A stretch of 11,051 nucleotides of DNA from Clostridiaceae bacterium (GTDB taxonomy: Bacteria; Bacillota_A; Clostridia; Acetivibrionales; Acetivibrionaceae), in assembly GCA_012513545.1 (NCBI GenBank), contig JAAZCB010000529.1, positions 1 through 11,051 on the forward strand. Direction: 5' to 3'. Shown one piece after another: positions 1 through 7,282 of this stretch (its first letter is position 1; every line of letters starts with the position of its first letter). Made by a program: the position numbers and the translations under genes. The notes beneath the pieces were generated by a model. The model saw only the letters and a program-made list of their open reading frames with translations. It was not told the DNA's origin and searched no databases.

Positions 1-1197
1 CTTCCCCAGTCCCCCCAGCTCTTCAAACAGTTGTTGATGGTTTCGGGGTTTGACAGGTACATGCAAATTGTGAAGTGCTTCAGGGATGAAGATTTGAGGG
101 CGGACAGACAACCTGAGTTTACGCAGATAGACCTTGAAATGTCATTTGTGAATGTAGATGAAGTGCTTAATATAAACGAAGGATTTATAAAAAGGGTATT
201 TAGGGAAGCACTTGATATAGAGCTGGAGACACCTTTTATCAGGATGTCATACCAGGAAGCTATGGACAGGTTTGGTTCGGATAAACCGGATATCAGATTT
301 GGATTAGAGCTTGTAAATGTATCAGACTTGGTTGAAAACTGCGGTTTTAAAGTGTTTTCCGATGCGGTACAAAATGGCGGAAGTGTAAGAGCGATAAATG
401 CCAGGGAATGTGGTAGGAAATTCAGCAGAAGGGAAATTGATGCCCTTGTTGAAGTTGTTAAAACATATAAAGCTAAGGGGATGGCATGGATTGTAGTTGA
501 AGAAAACGAGCTGAAGTCATCAATTACAAAGTTCTTTAGCGAAAATGAAATAAAGGCAATATTACGAAAGGTGGAGGCACAGCCAGGAGACCTTATATGC
601 TTTGTTGCAGACAAAAATGAGGTGGTATATGATTCCTTGGGTGCTTTAAGGCTTGAGATTGCCAGAAAGCTTGACCTTGTAAAAAAGGATGAATTCAAGT
701 TTCTGTGGGTTACAGAATTTCCGCTGTTTGAATATGATGAAGAGGAAAAACGCTATGTGGCAAAACACCATCCGTTTACCTCACCGATGGACGAAGACTT
801 GCAGTACCTCGACACCGAGCCGGGCAAGGTCAGGGCTAAAGCCTATGATATTGTGCTTAACGGCAGCGAAATAGGAGGAGGCAGTATCAGGATACACAGC
901 CAGGAGCTTCAGTCAAAAATGTTCAAGCTTTTAGGCTTTACTGAGGAACAAGCGTGGGAAAGGTTTGGATTCCTTCTTGAAGCCTTCAGATATGGCACGC
1001 CGCCCCACGGAGGTCTTGCATTCGGTCTGGACAGGCTTACAATGCTTATGGCGGGTAAAAACAGCATCAGGGATGTTATAGCCTTCCCGAAGGTACAAAA
1101 TGCATCATGTCTCATGACGAATGCTCCTGACGTTGTTGAAGAAAAACAGCTCAAAGAGCTTCATATAAAGCTTGATGACCAGACAGAACAACAGTAA
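1..1197 (+). CDS. aspS: Aspartyl-tRNA synthetase, 3' part (5' end outside window)
   Basis: Class II aminoacyl-tRNA synthetase that charges tRNA-Asp with aspartate in the cytoplasm. The frame is open from base 1, so this is the C-terminal 398 residues of a protein usually near 590-600. The N-terminal OB-fold anticodon-binding domain and motif 1 are missing upstream. The fragment opens with [20 protein letters not shown], typical of the bacterial AspRS active-site entry. Motif 2 follows as [18 protein letters not shown] (fragment residues 27-44). The bacterial GAD insertion lies in the middle, and motif 3 is GGLAFGLDR (residues 337-345), followed by the usual C-terminus with [11 protein letters not shown]. 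The stop is TAA at 1195-1197. The TTG codons at 31 and 34 are internal, not starts. Nothing looks broken. Discriminating and non-discriminating forms cannot be told apart from this fragment. Confidence 0.97.
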   Translation, partial: LPQSPQLFKQLLMVSGFDRYMQIVKCFRDEDLRADRQPEFTQIDLEMSFVNVDEVLNINEGFIKRVFREALDIELETPFIRMSYQEAMDRFGSDKPDIRFGLELVNVSDLVENCGFKVFSDAVQNGGSVRAINARECGRKFSRREIDALVEVVKTYKAKGMAWIVVEENELKSSITKFFSENEIKAILRKVEAQPGDLICFVADKNEVVYDSLGALRLEIARKLDLVKKDEFKFLWVTEFPLFEYDEEEKRYVAKHHPFTSPMDEDLQYLDTEPGKVRAKAYDIVLNGSEIGGGSIRIHSQELQSKMFKLLGFTEEQAWERFGFLLEAFRYGTPPHGGLAFGLDRLTMLMAGKNSIRDVIAFPKVQNASCLMTNAPDVVEEKQLKELHIKLDDQTEQQ

Positions 1198-1244
1198 TTA
1201 ATGAACAGCTTGAAGTTGGATAGTTCCATAAGTATATATAGAGT

Positions 1245-1291
1245 GGAGGAAAGAACAGGGAGAACATTTCTTTTTCTTTTCTCCGTTTATT
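1245..1291 (+). terminator. Possible weak terminator after aspS
   Basis: A purine-rich arm GGAGGAAAGAA (1245-1255) can pair with TTCTTTTCTCC (1274-1284) over 11 bp with one G-U pair, around an 18-nt loop. It is followed only by GTTTATTG rather than a clean U tract. It lies about 50 bp after the aspS stop, where a terminator is expected. The long loop and poor U run keep confidence low. Confidence 0.3.
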
Positions 1292-1354
1292 GTAGATAAA
1301 CAGCATTAAGTATTTACTGCTCCTTTAAAGAGATGCTTTAATTTGAATAGAAAT

Positions 1355-1383
1355 TTGAGAAACACTTTACTAGTAAAAATAAT
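1355..1383 (+). promoter_or_regulatory. Putative sigma-A promoter of the ercA-kinase unit, palindrome in spacer
   Basis: TTGAGA (1355-1360) and AATAAT (1378-1383) are separated by exactly 17 bp. Each matches the -35 or -10 consensus at five of six positions. Transcription would start near 1390, giving a leader of about 23 nt to the ATG at 1413. The spacer contains the perfect 12-bp palindrome TTTACTAGTAAA (1366-1377), a candidate operator. A start at 1395 would leave almost no leader, which supports the downstream ATG. Confidence 0.5.
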
Positions 1384-1412
1384 TAATTTTTTTTATGACA
1401 GTTAGGAAATAT

Positions 1413-2585
1413 ATGAAGATGCAGAATAAGTTTATGTTGAGGAAATTTCTTTCTCCGGAATTTGTTTTTGGTGAAAATTCCCGATTCCTTATAGGCCAGT
1501 ATGCCAAGAAATTAGGCGGTCGTGTGGTTCTTATCGTAACCGATGAAGGACTGGTAGAAGCTGGTTGGGTTGAGGAAGTAAAAACTTTTCTAAAGAGTGA
1601 GGGGATTAAATTTGTAGTATTCTCAGATGTAACACCAAATCCAAGAACAGAAGAAGTGGAAAAAGGCGCGGCTATATATAAAAGTAAAGACTGTAACATG
1701 CTGGTTGCATTAGGAGGGGGCAGCGTAATTGATTGTGCCAAGGGTATTGGTGTAGCAGTTGCAAATGCCAAACCAATATTGGAGTTTGTAGGGGTGGACA
1801 AGATTAGATACCCGATTCCTCCCTTAATTTGTTTGCCATCTACAACAGGCACAGGTGCAGATCTTTCGCAGATTGCTGTTTTATCAAATATAGCGGAGCA
1901 TAGCAAGGTTGGAATTGTCAGTAAGGCAGTCGTACCGGATATTTCCTTGATAGATCCGGTGATAGTAACCACAATTCCACAATACCATTTATCCTGTTCG
2001 CTTATGGACAGCCTTACACATGCGATTGAAGCTTATATTTCAAAGGGCAGCTCCGCAATTACTGATTTATATGCACTGGATGCTGTAAAGAGGATTTCAA
2101 ATATTCTTGATGCAGGTCTGGTAAACTCAAGGGATATATCGGTTGTTAACGATATGAGTATAGCAGGTATTGAAGCAGGCTTGGCTTTTTCCAATGCCTG
2201 CCTGGGAATTGTACATGCCTTGTCGCATAGCTTTGAGGGGCTAACGGATATAAGCCATGGAGAAAGCATTTCAATTTTTCTTGAAGCTTGTACGGATTAT
2301 AACTACGATACTGTGCCTGAAAGGTTTAAAGCTATTGGCGAATGTATGGGGCTGGATATGGATAACCTTGCACCAGATGGAAGGAAAAAAGCTGTAATTG
2401 AGAAAATAGGAATTTATAAAAAAATAGCAGGTTTCAACAAGAAGCTGAAGGACTATGGTATAAAACGTGATTGTATTTCATTTCTTGTCCGGAACGCTAT
2501 GAAAGACAATTGTATTATTACTAATCCACGCAGGCCGACCTGGGAGGAGATAGAGGATATTTATGAAAAATTATTCTGTAAATAA
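1413..2585 (+). CDS. ercA: Iron-containing alcohol dehydrogenase, ErcA-like (regulatory type)
   Basis: A 390-residue group III (iron-dependent) alcohol dehydrogenase. It has an N-terminal dinucleotide-binding half with GGGS at residues 101-104 and a helical metal-binding half. Ligands equivalent to those of E. coli FucO are all present: D199, H203, H268 and H282, plus the nearby H272. The fold and metal site are therefore intact, and the enzyme could reduce aldehydes or oxidise alcohols with NAD(P). The sequence around LRKFLSPEFVFG, FSDVTPNPR and ILEFVGVDK resembles, from memory, ErcA of Pseudomonas, a dehydrogenase-like protein implicated in regulating ethanol oxidation. The 23-bp overlap with a histidine kinase gene supports that subgroup. 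I chose ATG 1413 because AGGA (1404-1407) sits 5 nt upstream and the length fits. ATG 1395 is in frame but has no ribosome site. An ordinary catabolic dehydrogenase remains possible. Confidence 0.85.
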   Translation: MKMQNKFMLRKFLSPEFVFGENSRFLIGQYAKKLGGRVVLIVTDEGLVEAGWVEEVKTFLKSEGIKFVVFSDVTPNPRTEEVEKGAAIYKSKDCNMLVALGGGSVIDCAKGIGVAVANAKPILEFVGVDKIRYPIPPLICLPSTTGTGADLSQIAVLSNIAEHSKVGIVSKAVVPDISLIDPVIVTTIPQYHLSCSLMDSLTHAIEAYISKGSSAITDLYALDAVKRISNILDAGLVNSRDISVVNDMSIAGIEAGLAFSNACLGIVHALSHSFEGLTDISHGESISIFLEACTDYNYDTVPERFKAIGECMGLDMDNLAPDGRKKAVIEKIGIYKKIAGFNKKLKDYGIKRDCISFLVRNAMKDNCIITNPRRPTWEEIEDIYEKLFCK

Positions 2586-4005
2586 TTTATACTGCGGCTT
2601 ACATTGCAACAGGGAAGACGATACCGGTTCGTTGGGATGTCCGGATTGCAATGATCAGGATGAATGGGATCAATTAATGATTAAATTGCTCGGATTTGGT
2701 GAGAACTCACTGAGGAAGAATTATTACCCCCAGTTGGAGAGCAGTGTAATGTATCTTCATCAGAAGGAAGAGTATTTTCATGCACTTATAGAAAACGCAT
2801 CAGATATAATTATGGTAATGGATAAATATGCTTGTATTTCCTATTGCAGTCAGTCCCTCGTGCGCATACTTGGGTATGACAGTGATGAAATGGTTGGAAA
2901 TAGTATTTTCTTATACATTCATCCGGAGGATGCAGAAAATTTCAGAAGGGCTATTAGTCAATGCTTGGACTCAGTCAATACTATTTCACGTATCGAGTCA
3001 CGTATGAGACACAGAAACGGAACATGGCTGAACATTGAATCCTTTGCTAATAATCAGCTTCATAATTATGCTGTATCAGGTATAATTGTTAACTCAAGGG
3101 ATATAACTGATCATAAAAATGCGCGGGATAAGATTTCAAAATTAAACGCAGAGCTTAAGCTGAGCATTAAGGAGAAAACAGCAATGTTGGCTCAGCTTAG
3201 AGAATATGATAAATTAAAAACCGAATTCTTTGCTAATATTTCCCATGAGTTCAGGACGCCTCTAAATGTAATATTAGGTTCGCTGCAACTATTAGAGTTA
3301 AAAAACTCAAATATTGCTCTTGAGGATAGGAAAATGGATTTTACAAAGCATAGCAAAGTGGTGAGACAAAATTGCTTCAGGCTTATAAAATTAATTAATA
3401 ACTTGATTGACATTACAAAAATCGATGCGAATTATATGGAAGTGGATTTAAAAAATAAGGATATTGTTGAGATCGTCAGAAATACTACTGCCTCAGTCAT
3501 GGAATATACTAACAGCAAAGGCCTTGAGCTGATATTCAGTTCATCGGTCAAACATAAAATAATGTCGTGTGACTCACATAAAATAGAAAGAATTATTCTG
3601 AACCTTTTATCCAATTCCATAAAATTCACAAAGTCGGGCGGAAGAATACATGTAAAAGTGTATGCAAGGAAAGATAACCTTTATATATCAGTAGCAGATA
3701 CGGGAATTGGAATTGCTAAGGAAAAACAGAAGATAATTTTTGACAGATTTATTCAGGCTGATGAATTGTTTACAAGAAGGTCCGAGGGAAGCGGTATAGG
3801 ATTATCTCTTGTTAAATCTCTTGTTGAAATGCACAATGGCAGCATTAGTGTAGAGAGTAAATATGGCAAGGGCAGCAAATTTACTGTAAAAATTCCGGTG
3901 AAAGTATTACCGGATGAAGGTGGAATAGCAGATGCCAATGAAACCAACAATAACTCAAAAAAAATAGAGAGAATCAAAGTTGAATTTTCGGATATAAATT
4001 TTTAA
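2563..4005 (+). CDS. Soluble PAS sensor histidine kinase with N-terminal cysteine cluster
   Basis: A 480-residue cytoplasmic histidine kinase; no transmembrane segment or signal peptide is visible. In order: a short N-terminal segment with C11, C15, C26 and C29 (CxxxC then CxxC, possibly metal-binding or redox-active); a PAS domain at about 71-183 ending in NSRDITDHK; a coiled linker; a HisKA dimerisation domain with the H-box FFANISHEFRTPLN and phospho-acceptor H228; and an HATPase domain with N-box NLLSNS (347-352), DTGIG (379-383), F393 and GSGIGL (409-414). All kinase boxes are intact. A polar C-terminal tail of about 30 residues ends in RIKVEFSDINF. The ATG has AGAGG upstream at good spacing and overlaps ercA by 23 bp, implying translational coupling. 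No response regulator gene is adjacent, so its target lies elsewhere. The sensed signal is unknown. A link to the dehydrogenase, as in ErcS-type kinases, is inferred from context. Confidence 0.92.
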   Translation: MKNYSVNNLYCGLHCNREDDTGSLGCPDCNDQDEWDQLMIKLLGFGENSLRKNYYPQLESSVMYLHQKEEYFHALIENASDIIMVMDKYACISYCSQSLVRILGYDSDEMVGNSIFLYIHPEDAENFRRAISQCLDSVNTISRIESRMRHRNGTWLNIESFANNQLHNYAVSGIIVNSRDITDHKNARDKISKLNAELKLSIKEKTAMLAQLREYDKLKTEFFANISHEFRTPLNVILGSLQLLELKNSNIALEDRKMDFTKHSKVVRQNCFRLIKLINNLIDITKIDANYMEVDLKNKDIVEIVRNTTASVMEYTNSKGLELIFSSSVKHKIMSCDSHKIERIILNLLSNSIKFTKSGGRIHVKVYARKDNLYISVADTGIGIAKEKQKIIFDRFIQADELFTRRSEGSGIGLSLVKSLVEMHNGSISVESKYGKGSKFTVKIPVKVLPDEGGIADANETNNNSKKIERIKVEFSDINF

Positions 4006-4124
4006 ATAGCTTCTATTTAGCGAGAAATAGTTGAATTAAGTTTATTGGCTATAGTATATCAAATGTTTTTTTGAAGATAATTTCTCAAAAGGTTTATTTG
4101 TGCCTGAAATATATGATATATTAC

Positions 4125-4130
4125 TATAAT
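4125..4130 (+). promoter_or_regulatory. Candidate -10 element for the 4279 gene
   Basis: A perfect TATAAT lies in AT-rich sequence. The matching -35 is poor: TTGTGC at 4098-4103 is 21 bp away. Transcription would begin near 4137, leaving a leader of about 140 nt before the TTG start. A second weak candidate, TTGAAT (4031-4036) with TATATC (4055-4060) at 18 bp, lies further upstream. Confidence 0.35.
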
Positions 4131-4136
4131 GAAAAA

Positions 4137-4278
4137 GTTTTGTCCTGAGTAGTGAATCTCAACCGGCTTAGATATGATATCGGTGGATTGATTCGAAAGC
4201 AAGGCCTTTGAGACGCTGCAATATCAAGAGTTGAAATGAGTTCATACTTAGAGAAAATCAAACGAAGGTGGAAAAGTT
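4137..4278 (+). promoter_or_regulatory. Possible structured 5' leader RNA of unknown class
   Basis: This spacer is richer in G and C than the AT-rich DNA just upstream and can be folded by eye into a three-way junction. The closing stem is TCTCAA (4157-4162) with TTGAGA (4208-4213). It encloses a CCG/CGG hairpin (about 4163-4183) and a TTGATT/AAGCAA hairpin with one mismatch around CGA. An alternative pairing, CTTAGATAT with ATATCAAG, would compete. I could not match it to c-di-GMP, SAM, TPP, glycine, M-box or purine riboswitch consensus sequences. It could be a cis-regulatory RNA or merely an unstructured leader. Confidence 0.3.
4264..4271 (+). promoter_or_regulatory. Ribosome binding site that decides the TTG start at 4279
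   Basis: GAAGGTGG lies 7 nt before TTG 4279. This strong site supports TTG initiation. No ATG or GTG in this frame has a comparable site nearby. Confidence 0.7.
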
Positions 4279-5295
4279 TTGAAGAATAAAGAAGCTACAC
4301 TCGAAGAGTGGAGAAAATTATATGAGGCAGCGAATAAATATAAAGAGGTTGCCTGCTGGGAATGGATGTATGACACAAATATCTTCGGAGTTCAGAATAA
4401 TGTTAATAAGCAAATTGGTTACTGCTGTATTATGGGGAACAGAGGAGAGGTATTCGGACTAAATGTATACCTTGGTGATAAAGGCTTGAAATCATATATG
4501 GATACGCTTTATCAGACTATTCCTTACGAAGATATCGCATTTATACAGAACTGTCTGACATTAAATTTTGAAGATAGAGAGATGCTTGATAAAAATGATC
4601 TGAAAATCATAAAAAGCCTTGGCCTGAAATTCAGGGGCAAAAAACAATGGCCCCAGTTCAGAAATTATAAACCTGGATTTTATCCATGGTATCTTGAACG
4701 TGATGAAGTGAAATTCCTGACAATTGTGCTTGAGCAGGCAATTGATGTAACCTTGAGATGTAAGGAAGACAAAAGCCTTGTTGAACCTGAGGATGAAGAT
4801 AAGATTCTTGTACGGGTACCATGCAAGCATAAAGGTAAGGTTTGTTGGGAAGATGAATACATAGATATGGAGTTTGAAGAAGAAGAGGAATTGAAGGATG
4901 AAGAGGTAGATGAGCTTGCTTTAAAGAGGATAAAAGACAGCCGTCACAGAATTGTAGGAACATGGGAAGTTGATTTTTTTCATGCGCCTGCAATGGTTCA
5001 AGATGAAGGAAGACCATATTATCCTCTTGTGTTTATAGTGGCGGACAGTGAAACCGGTATAATGCTTGATATGGTTATGACTTCGGATTTCAACGGTCAT
5101 GTGAAGGAGTTCCGGGAGGTTTTCATGAAGCTTGTTGCAAAGAATAAAGAGATACCGGAATCCGTTATTGTTCAAAGGAGAAATGCTTACTATGCTTTAG
5201 AACCTATAGTAAGAAGGCTTGGTGCAAGAATAGAGCTTGTCGATGAGCTGGCAGTGGTCCAGGACTTTCGGAGAAGTTTGGAAAATCTATTATAG
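4279..5295 (+). CDS. Protein of unknown function, DUF7309/DUF6930-like
   Basis: A 338-residue soluble protein with no signal peptide or membrane segment. It appears to have two parts. Residues 1-165 are rich in aromatic residues (WEWMYDTNIFGV, FYPWYLERDE) and resemble, as far as I recall, the DUF7309 family. Residues 220-338 (from about GTWEVDFFHAP) resemble DUF6930. They are joined by a very acidic linker, about 168-215, with MEFEEEEELKDEEVDEL. The N-terminal half ends in a helix before CKED; cysteines C26, C49, C50, C92, C161, C182 and C189 form no recognised motif. The start is TTG with a strong ribosome site. The gene stands alone, between the kinase and a convergent prfC, and may be controlled through a long leader. 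I cannot assign a reaction or role. The two family names are from memory and are the least certain part. Confidence 0.85.
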   Translation: MKNKEATLEEWRKLYEAANKYKEVACWEWMYDTNIFGVQNNVNKQIGYCCIMGNRGEVFGLNVYLGDKGLKSYMDTLYQTIPYEDIAFIQNCLTLNFEDREMLDKNDLKIIKSLGLKFRGKKQWPQFRNYKPGFYPWYLERDEVKFLTIVLEQAIDVTLRCKEDKSLVEPEDEDKILVRVPCKHKGKVCWEDEYIDMEFEEEEELKDEEVDELALKRIKDSRHRIVGTWEVDFFHAPAMVQDEGRPYYPLVFIVADSETGIMLDMVMTSDFNGHVKEFREVFMKLVAKNKEIPESVIVQRRNAYYALEPIVRRLGARIELVDELAVVQDFRRSLENLL

Positions 5296-5310
5296 GAAAA
5301 ATACCAGGAG

Positions 5311-5350
5311 AGGCTCTCTGCTATGAAACAACAGAGAGCTTTATTATTTG
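5311..5350 (+). terminator. Intrinsic terminator between convergent genes
   Basis: A perfect 8-bp stem, GCTCTCTG (5313-5320) and CAGAGAGC (5332-5339), extends to 10 bp with a G-U and an A-U pair. It has an 11-nt loop and is followed by TTTATTATTT. It lies 17 bp after the stop at 5295. On the minus strand the hairpin is followed less directly by a T-rich run (CTCCTGGTATTTTTCC), so it may also stop prfC transcription. Confidence 0.8.
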
Positions 5351-5358
5351 ATAAATTT

Positions 5359-6963
5359 TCAGCTTTTTATTGCTATGTCGTACAGTTTAAGTGAACTGTT
5401 CTTATCCTCAACCCAATGTATACCCCATTCGTTTTCAAACAGAAGAACATATCTTCCATCCTCATCTTCAACAATCATTGTCGAACTTGTAAGGGTAAGT
5501 TTTCTGGGATCAGTGCCGGAGCCTTCGATCCAGCGTGCATGCCTGTATGGAAGGTGCTGAATTCTCAAGTCCACGCCATATTCATTTTTTAGGCGGTATT
5601 CGAGAACTTCAAATTGCAGTGCCCCTACGGCTCCAATTATTAATGCTTCAATTCCTATGTCAATTTGCTTGAAAACCTGTATGGCACCTTCTTCAGAGAG
5701 CTGGTTGATTCCTTTTACAAACTGCTTTCTTTTCATTGTATCCGCAGCTATTACTCTTGCAAAATGCTCTGCAGGAAAGATTGGTATACCTTCGAATTTT
5801 AGCTGTTGGTTGCCCTCGCTTAAGGTATCTCCGATATGGAAAATTCCCGGATCAAAAACCCCTATGATATCTCCGGCATAAGCCTCTTCCACTATTGTAC
5901 GATCCTGAGCCATAAATTGCTGAGGTTGGGACAATCTGATCTGTTTACCTCCTTGAATATGATATACTTCCATGCCCTTTGAAAACCGGCCGGAGCAGAT
6001 TCTGATAAAGGCTATCCTATCCCTGTGAGCAGGGTTCATGTTAGCCTGTATTTTAAATATAAAGCCTGTAAACTTTTCAGAGCATGGATCAACCTCACCC
6101 TCGGAGGAATTTTTGATGCCAGGTTTTGGAGCGAGCTCGAGAAATTTCTCTAAAAACGGCTGCACTCCGAAATTTGTCATGGCACTTCCAAAAAATATGG
6201 GAGTCAATTCCCCTTTCAAAACTGCTTTTCTGTCAAATTCGTCACCGGCCATATCAAGCAGTTCAATATCTTCGCAGAGCTTTTTATGGTAATGATCTCC
6301 CAACAGGTCTTCAAAAATTTTATCATCAACGCTTCCTTTAGTGGAAGAAACGGAGCTTTGTCCATGGTTTCCACCATCAAACAGCTCTATTTGTGCAAGT
6401 GTTCTGTTGTATACACCCTTGAAATCTCCATCTGTCCCTATCGGCCAGTTCATTGGATATGAGCGTATGCCTAAAACCCTCTCGATTTCTTCCATTAGCT
6501 CAAAAGGGTCTTTACTTGCTCTGTCCATCTTGTTCACGAAGGTAAAAATAGGTATCCCTCTCATTTTGCAGACATGAAATAGCTTGATTGTCTGCTCCTC
6601 CACACCTTTGGCACCGTCTATAAGCATTACGGCACTATCGGCAGCCATGAGTGTTCTGTAAGTATCTTCACTGAAATCCTGATGACCGGGTGTATCAAGA
6701 ATATTGATACAGTAATTATTGTAATCAAACTGCATAACACTTGATGTAACGGATATGCCTCTTTGCTTTTCTATTTCCATCCAATCGGAAACAGCGTATT
6801 TGTTTGCCTTTCTGGCCTTTACCGAACCGGCAAGCCTTATGGCACCACCATACAAAAGGAGCTTTTCTGTAAGAGTAGTCTTTCCGGCATCGGGGTGCGA
6901 TATTATTGCAAAGGTCTTTCTTCTGTCAACTTCATTTAAAATAATATTTTTCATATTTTGCAT
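5359..6963 (-). CDS. prfC: Peptide chain release factor 3 (RF3), translational GTPase
   Basis: A 534-residue class II release factor, close to the usual ~530. It is a GTPase that removes RF1 and RF2 from the ribosome after peptide release and contributes to post-termination quality control. G1 is SHPDAGKTT (residues 22-30) and the switch I region includes QRGISVTSS (67-75). G3 is DTPGHQD (90-96) and G4 is NKMD (144-147). The distinctive RF3 stretches MEIEKQRGISV and FSEDTYRTLMAADSAVMLID separate it from EF-G, LepA and TetM. The C-terminal domains are complete through GALQFEVLEYRL and PYRHARWI. The start is ATG 6963 with AAAGGG 10 nt upstream. A second ATG three codons later is less well placed. 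It is a single gene, convergent with the DUF gene and divergent from the nucleoside-kinase gene, with its own promoter. Confidence 0.97.
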   Translation of the reverse strand: MQNMKNIILNEVDRRKTFAIISHPDAGKTTLTEKLLLYGGAIRLAGSVKARKANKYAVSDWMEIEKQRGISVTSSVMQFDYNNYCINILDTPGHQDFSEDTYRTLMAADSAVMLIDGAKGVEEQTIKLFHVCKMRGIPIFTFVNKMDRASKDPFELMEEIERVLGIRSYPMNWPIGTDGDFKGVYNRTLAQIELFDGGNHGQSSVSSTKGSVDDKIFEDLLGDHYHKKLCEDIELLDMAGDEFDRKAVLKGELTPIFFGSAMTNFGVQPFLEKFLELAPKPGIKNSSEGEVDPCSEKFTGFIFKIQANMNPAHRDRIAFIRICSGRFSKGMEVYHIQGGKQIRLSQPQQFMAQDRTIVEEAYAGDIIGVFDPGIFHIGDTLSEGNQQLKFEGIPIFPAEHFARVIAADTMKRKQFVKGINQLSEEGAIQVFKQIDIGIEALIIGAVGALQFEVLEYRLKNEYGVDLRIQHLPYRHARWIEGSGTDPRKLTLTSSTMIVEDEDGRYVLLFENEWGIHWVEDKNSSLKLYDIAIKS

Positions 6964-7282
6964 TTTTTATTTACCCTTTACTAGATATATTTATAAATTA
7001 CATGCAAGTTTCATTTTATATTATAGCCCTGTTCTCTGTCAATTCATTACCAAACCACATGTTTTTCTCAAATCATTAAAGCAGAATAAAGCTTTTCTAC
7101 ATAAAATATCAACTGTTTCTAATCATAAACCGTATAGCATATATTAATTAAAAAGGCAGGTGCAAGGTTATAATGACTTATATTTTTTACTTTTAAGAGG
7201 AATTTATATCTTTAGTATAGAATTATGTAAGATATAGAAGTGTCAACTGAATATAATATGAATTTGATAAGGGGCTATTATT
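6964..7282. other. 319-bp intergenic region between divergent genes
   Basis: This AT-rich spacer carries the prfC promoter on the minus strand at 7013-7042 and, next to the plus-strand gene, AAGGGG (7269-7274) as its ribosome site. Plus-strand -10 candidates are TATAAT at 7169-7174, TATAAT at 7252-7257 and TAGAAT at 7218-7223, but none has a convincing -35 at 16-18 bp. I saw no small gene, RNA gene or repeat in it. Confidence 0.6.
7013..7042 (-). promoter_or_regulatory. Sigma-A promoter of prfC
   Basis: On the minus strand a perfect TTGACA (complement of 7037-7042) is followed after 18 bp by TAAAAT (complement of 7013-7018). Transcription would start near 7005, giving a leader of about 42 nt with AAAGGG before the ATG at 6963. 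A TATAAT also occurs within the spacer, but only 11 bp from the -35, so it is probably not the paired element. Confidence 0.65.

Noticed and set aside
1370..1972. 200-residue open frame on the minus strand
   Set aside because: It lies opposite the strongly supported ErcA-like gene, has no recognisable domain or ribosome site, and is low-complexity in Ser and Thr.
2143..3092. TTGTTAA half-sites in coding DNA at 2143-2149 and 3086-3092
   Set aside because: Only single Rex half-sites without the inverted partner, inside genes. These are expected by chance in AT-rich sequence.
2124..3105. Identical 15-mer AACTCAAGGGATATA at 2124-2138 and 3091-3105, encoding NSRDI in both ErcA-like protein and kinase
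   Set aside because: Too short to show duplication. In the kinase it is the normal PAS ending, and the surrounding sequences are unrelated.
4004..4030. AAATAG/CTATTT/AAATAG alternative hairpins just after the kinase gene as a terminator
   Set aside because: Stems are only 6 bp and all A/T-rich, with no U tract. They are not convincing as an intrinsic terminator.
4137..4278. c-di-GMP-I riboswitch, suggested by CGAAAG and GAGACGC in the leader
   Set aside because: The conserved GCAAA receptor, GGGACGCAAAGCC core and second GNRA-receptor arm are absent.
4658..5017. Minus-strand open frame of 119 residues within the DUF gene
   Set aside because: A shadow of the acidic plus-strand coding region. 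Its leucine- and histidine-rich composition reflects the reverse of Glu/Asp codons.
6755..7147. Plus-strand open frame of 130 residues that runs from prfC into the intergenic region
   Set aside because: Mostly antisense to the prfC N-terminus, and the remainder is AT-rich promoter DNA. No ribosome site or known family is seen.
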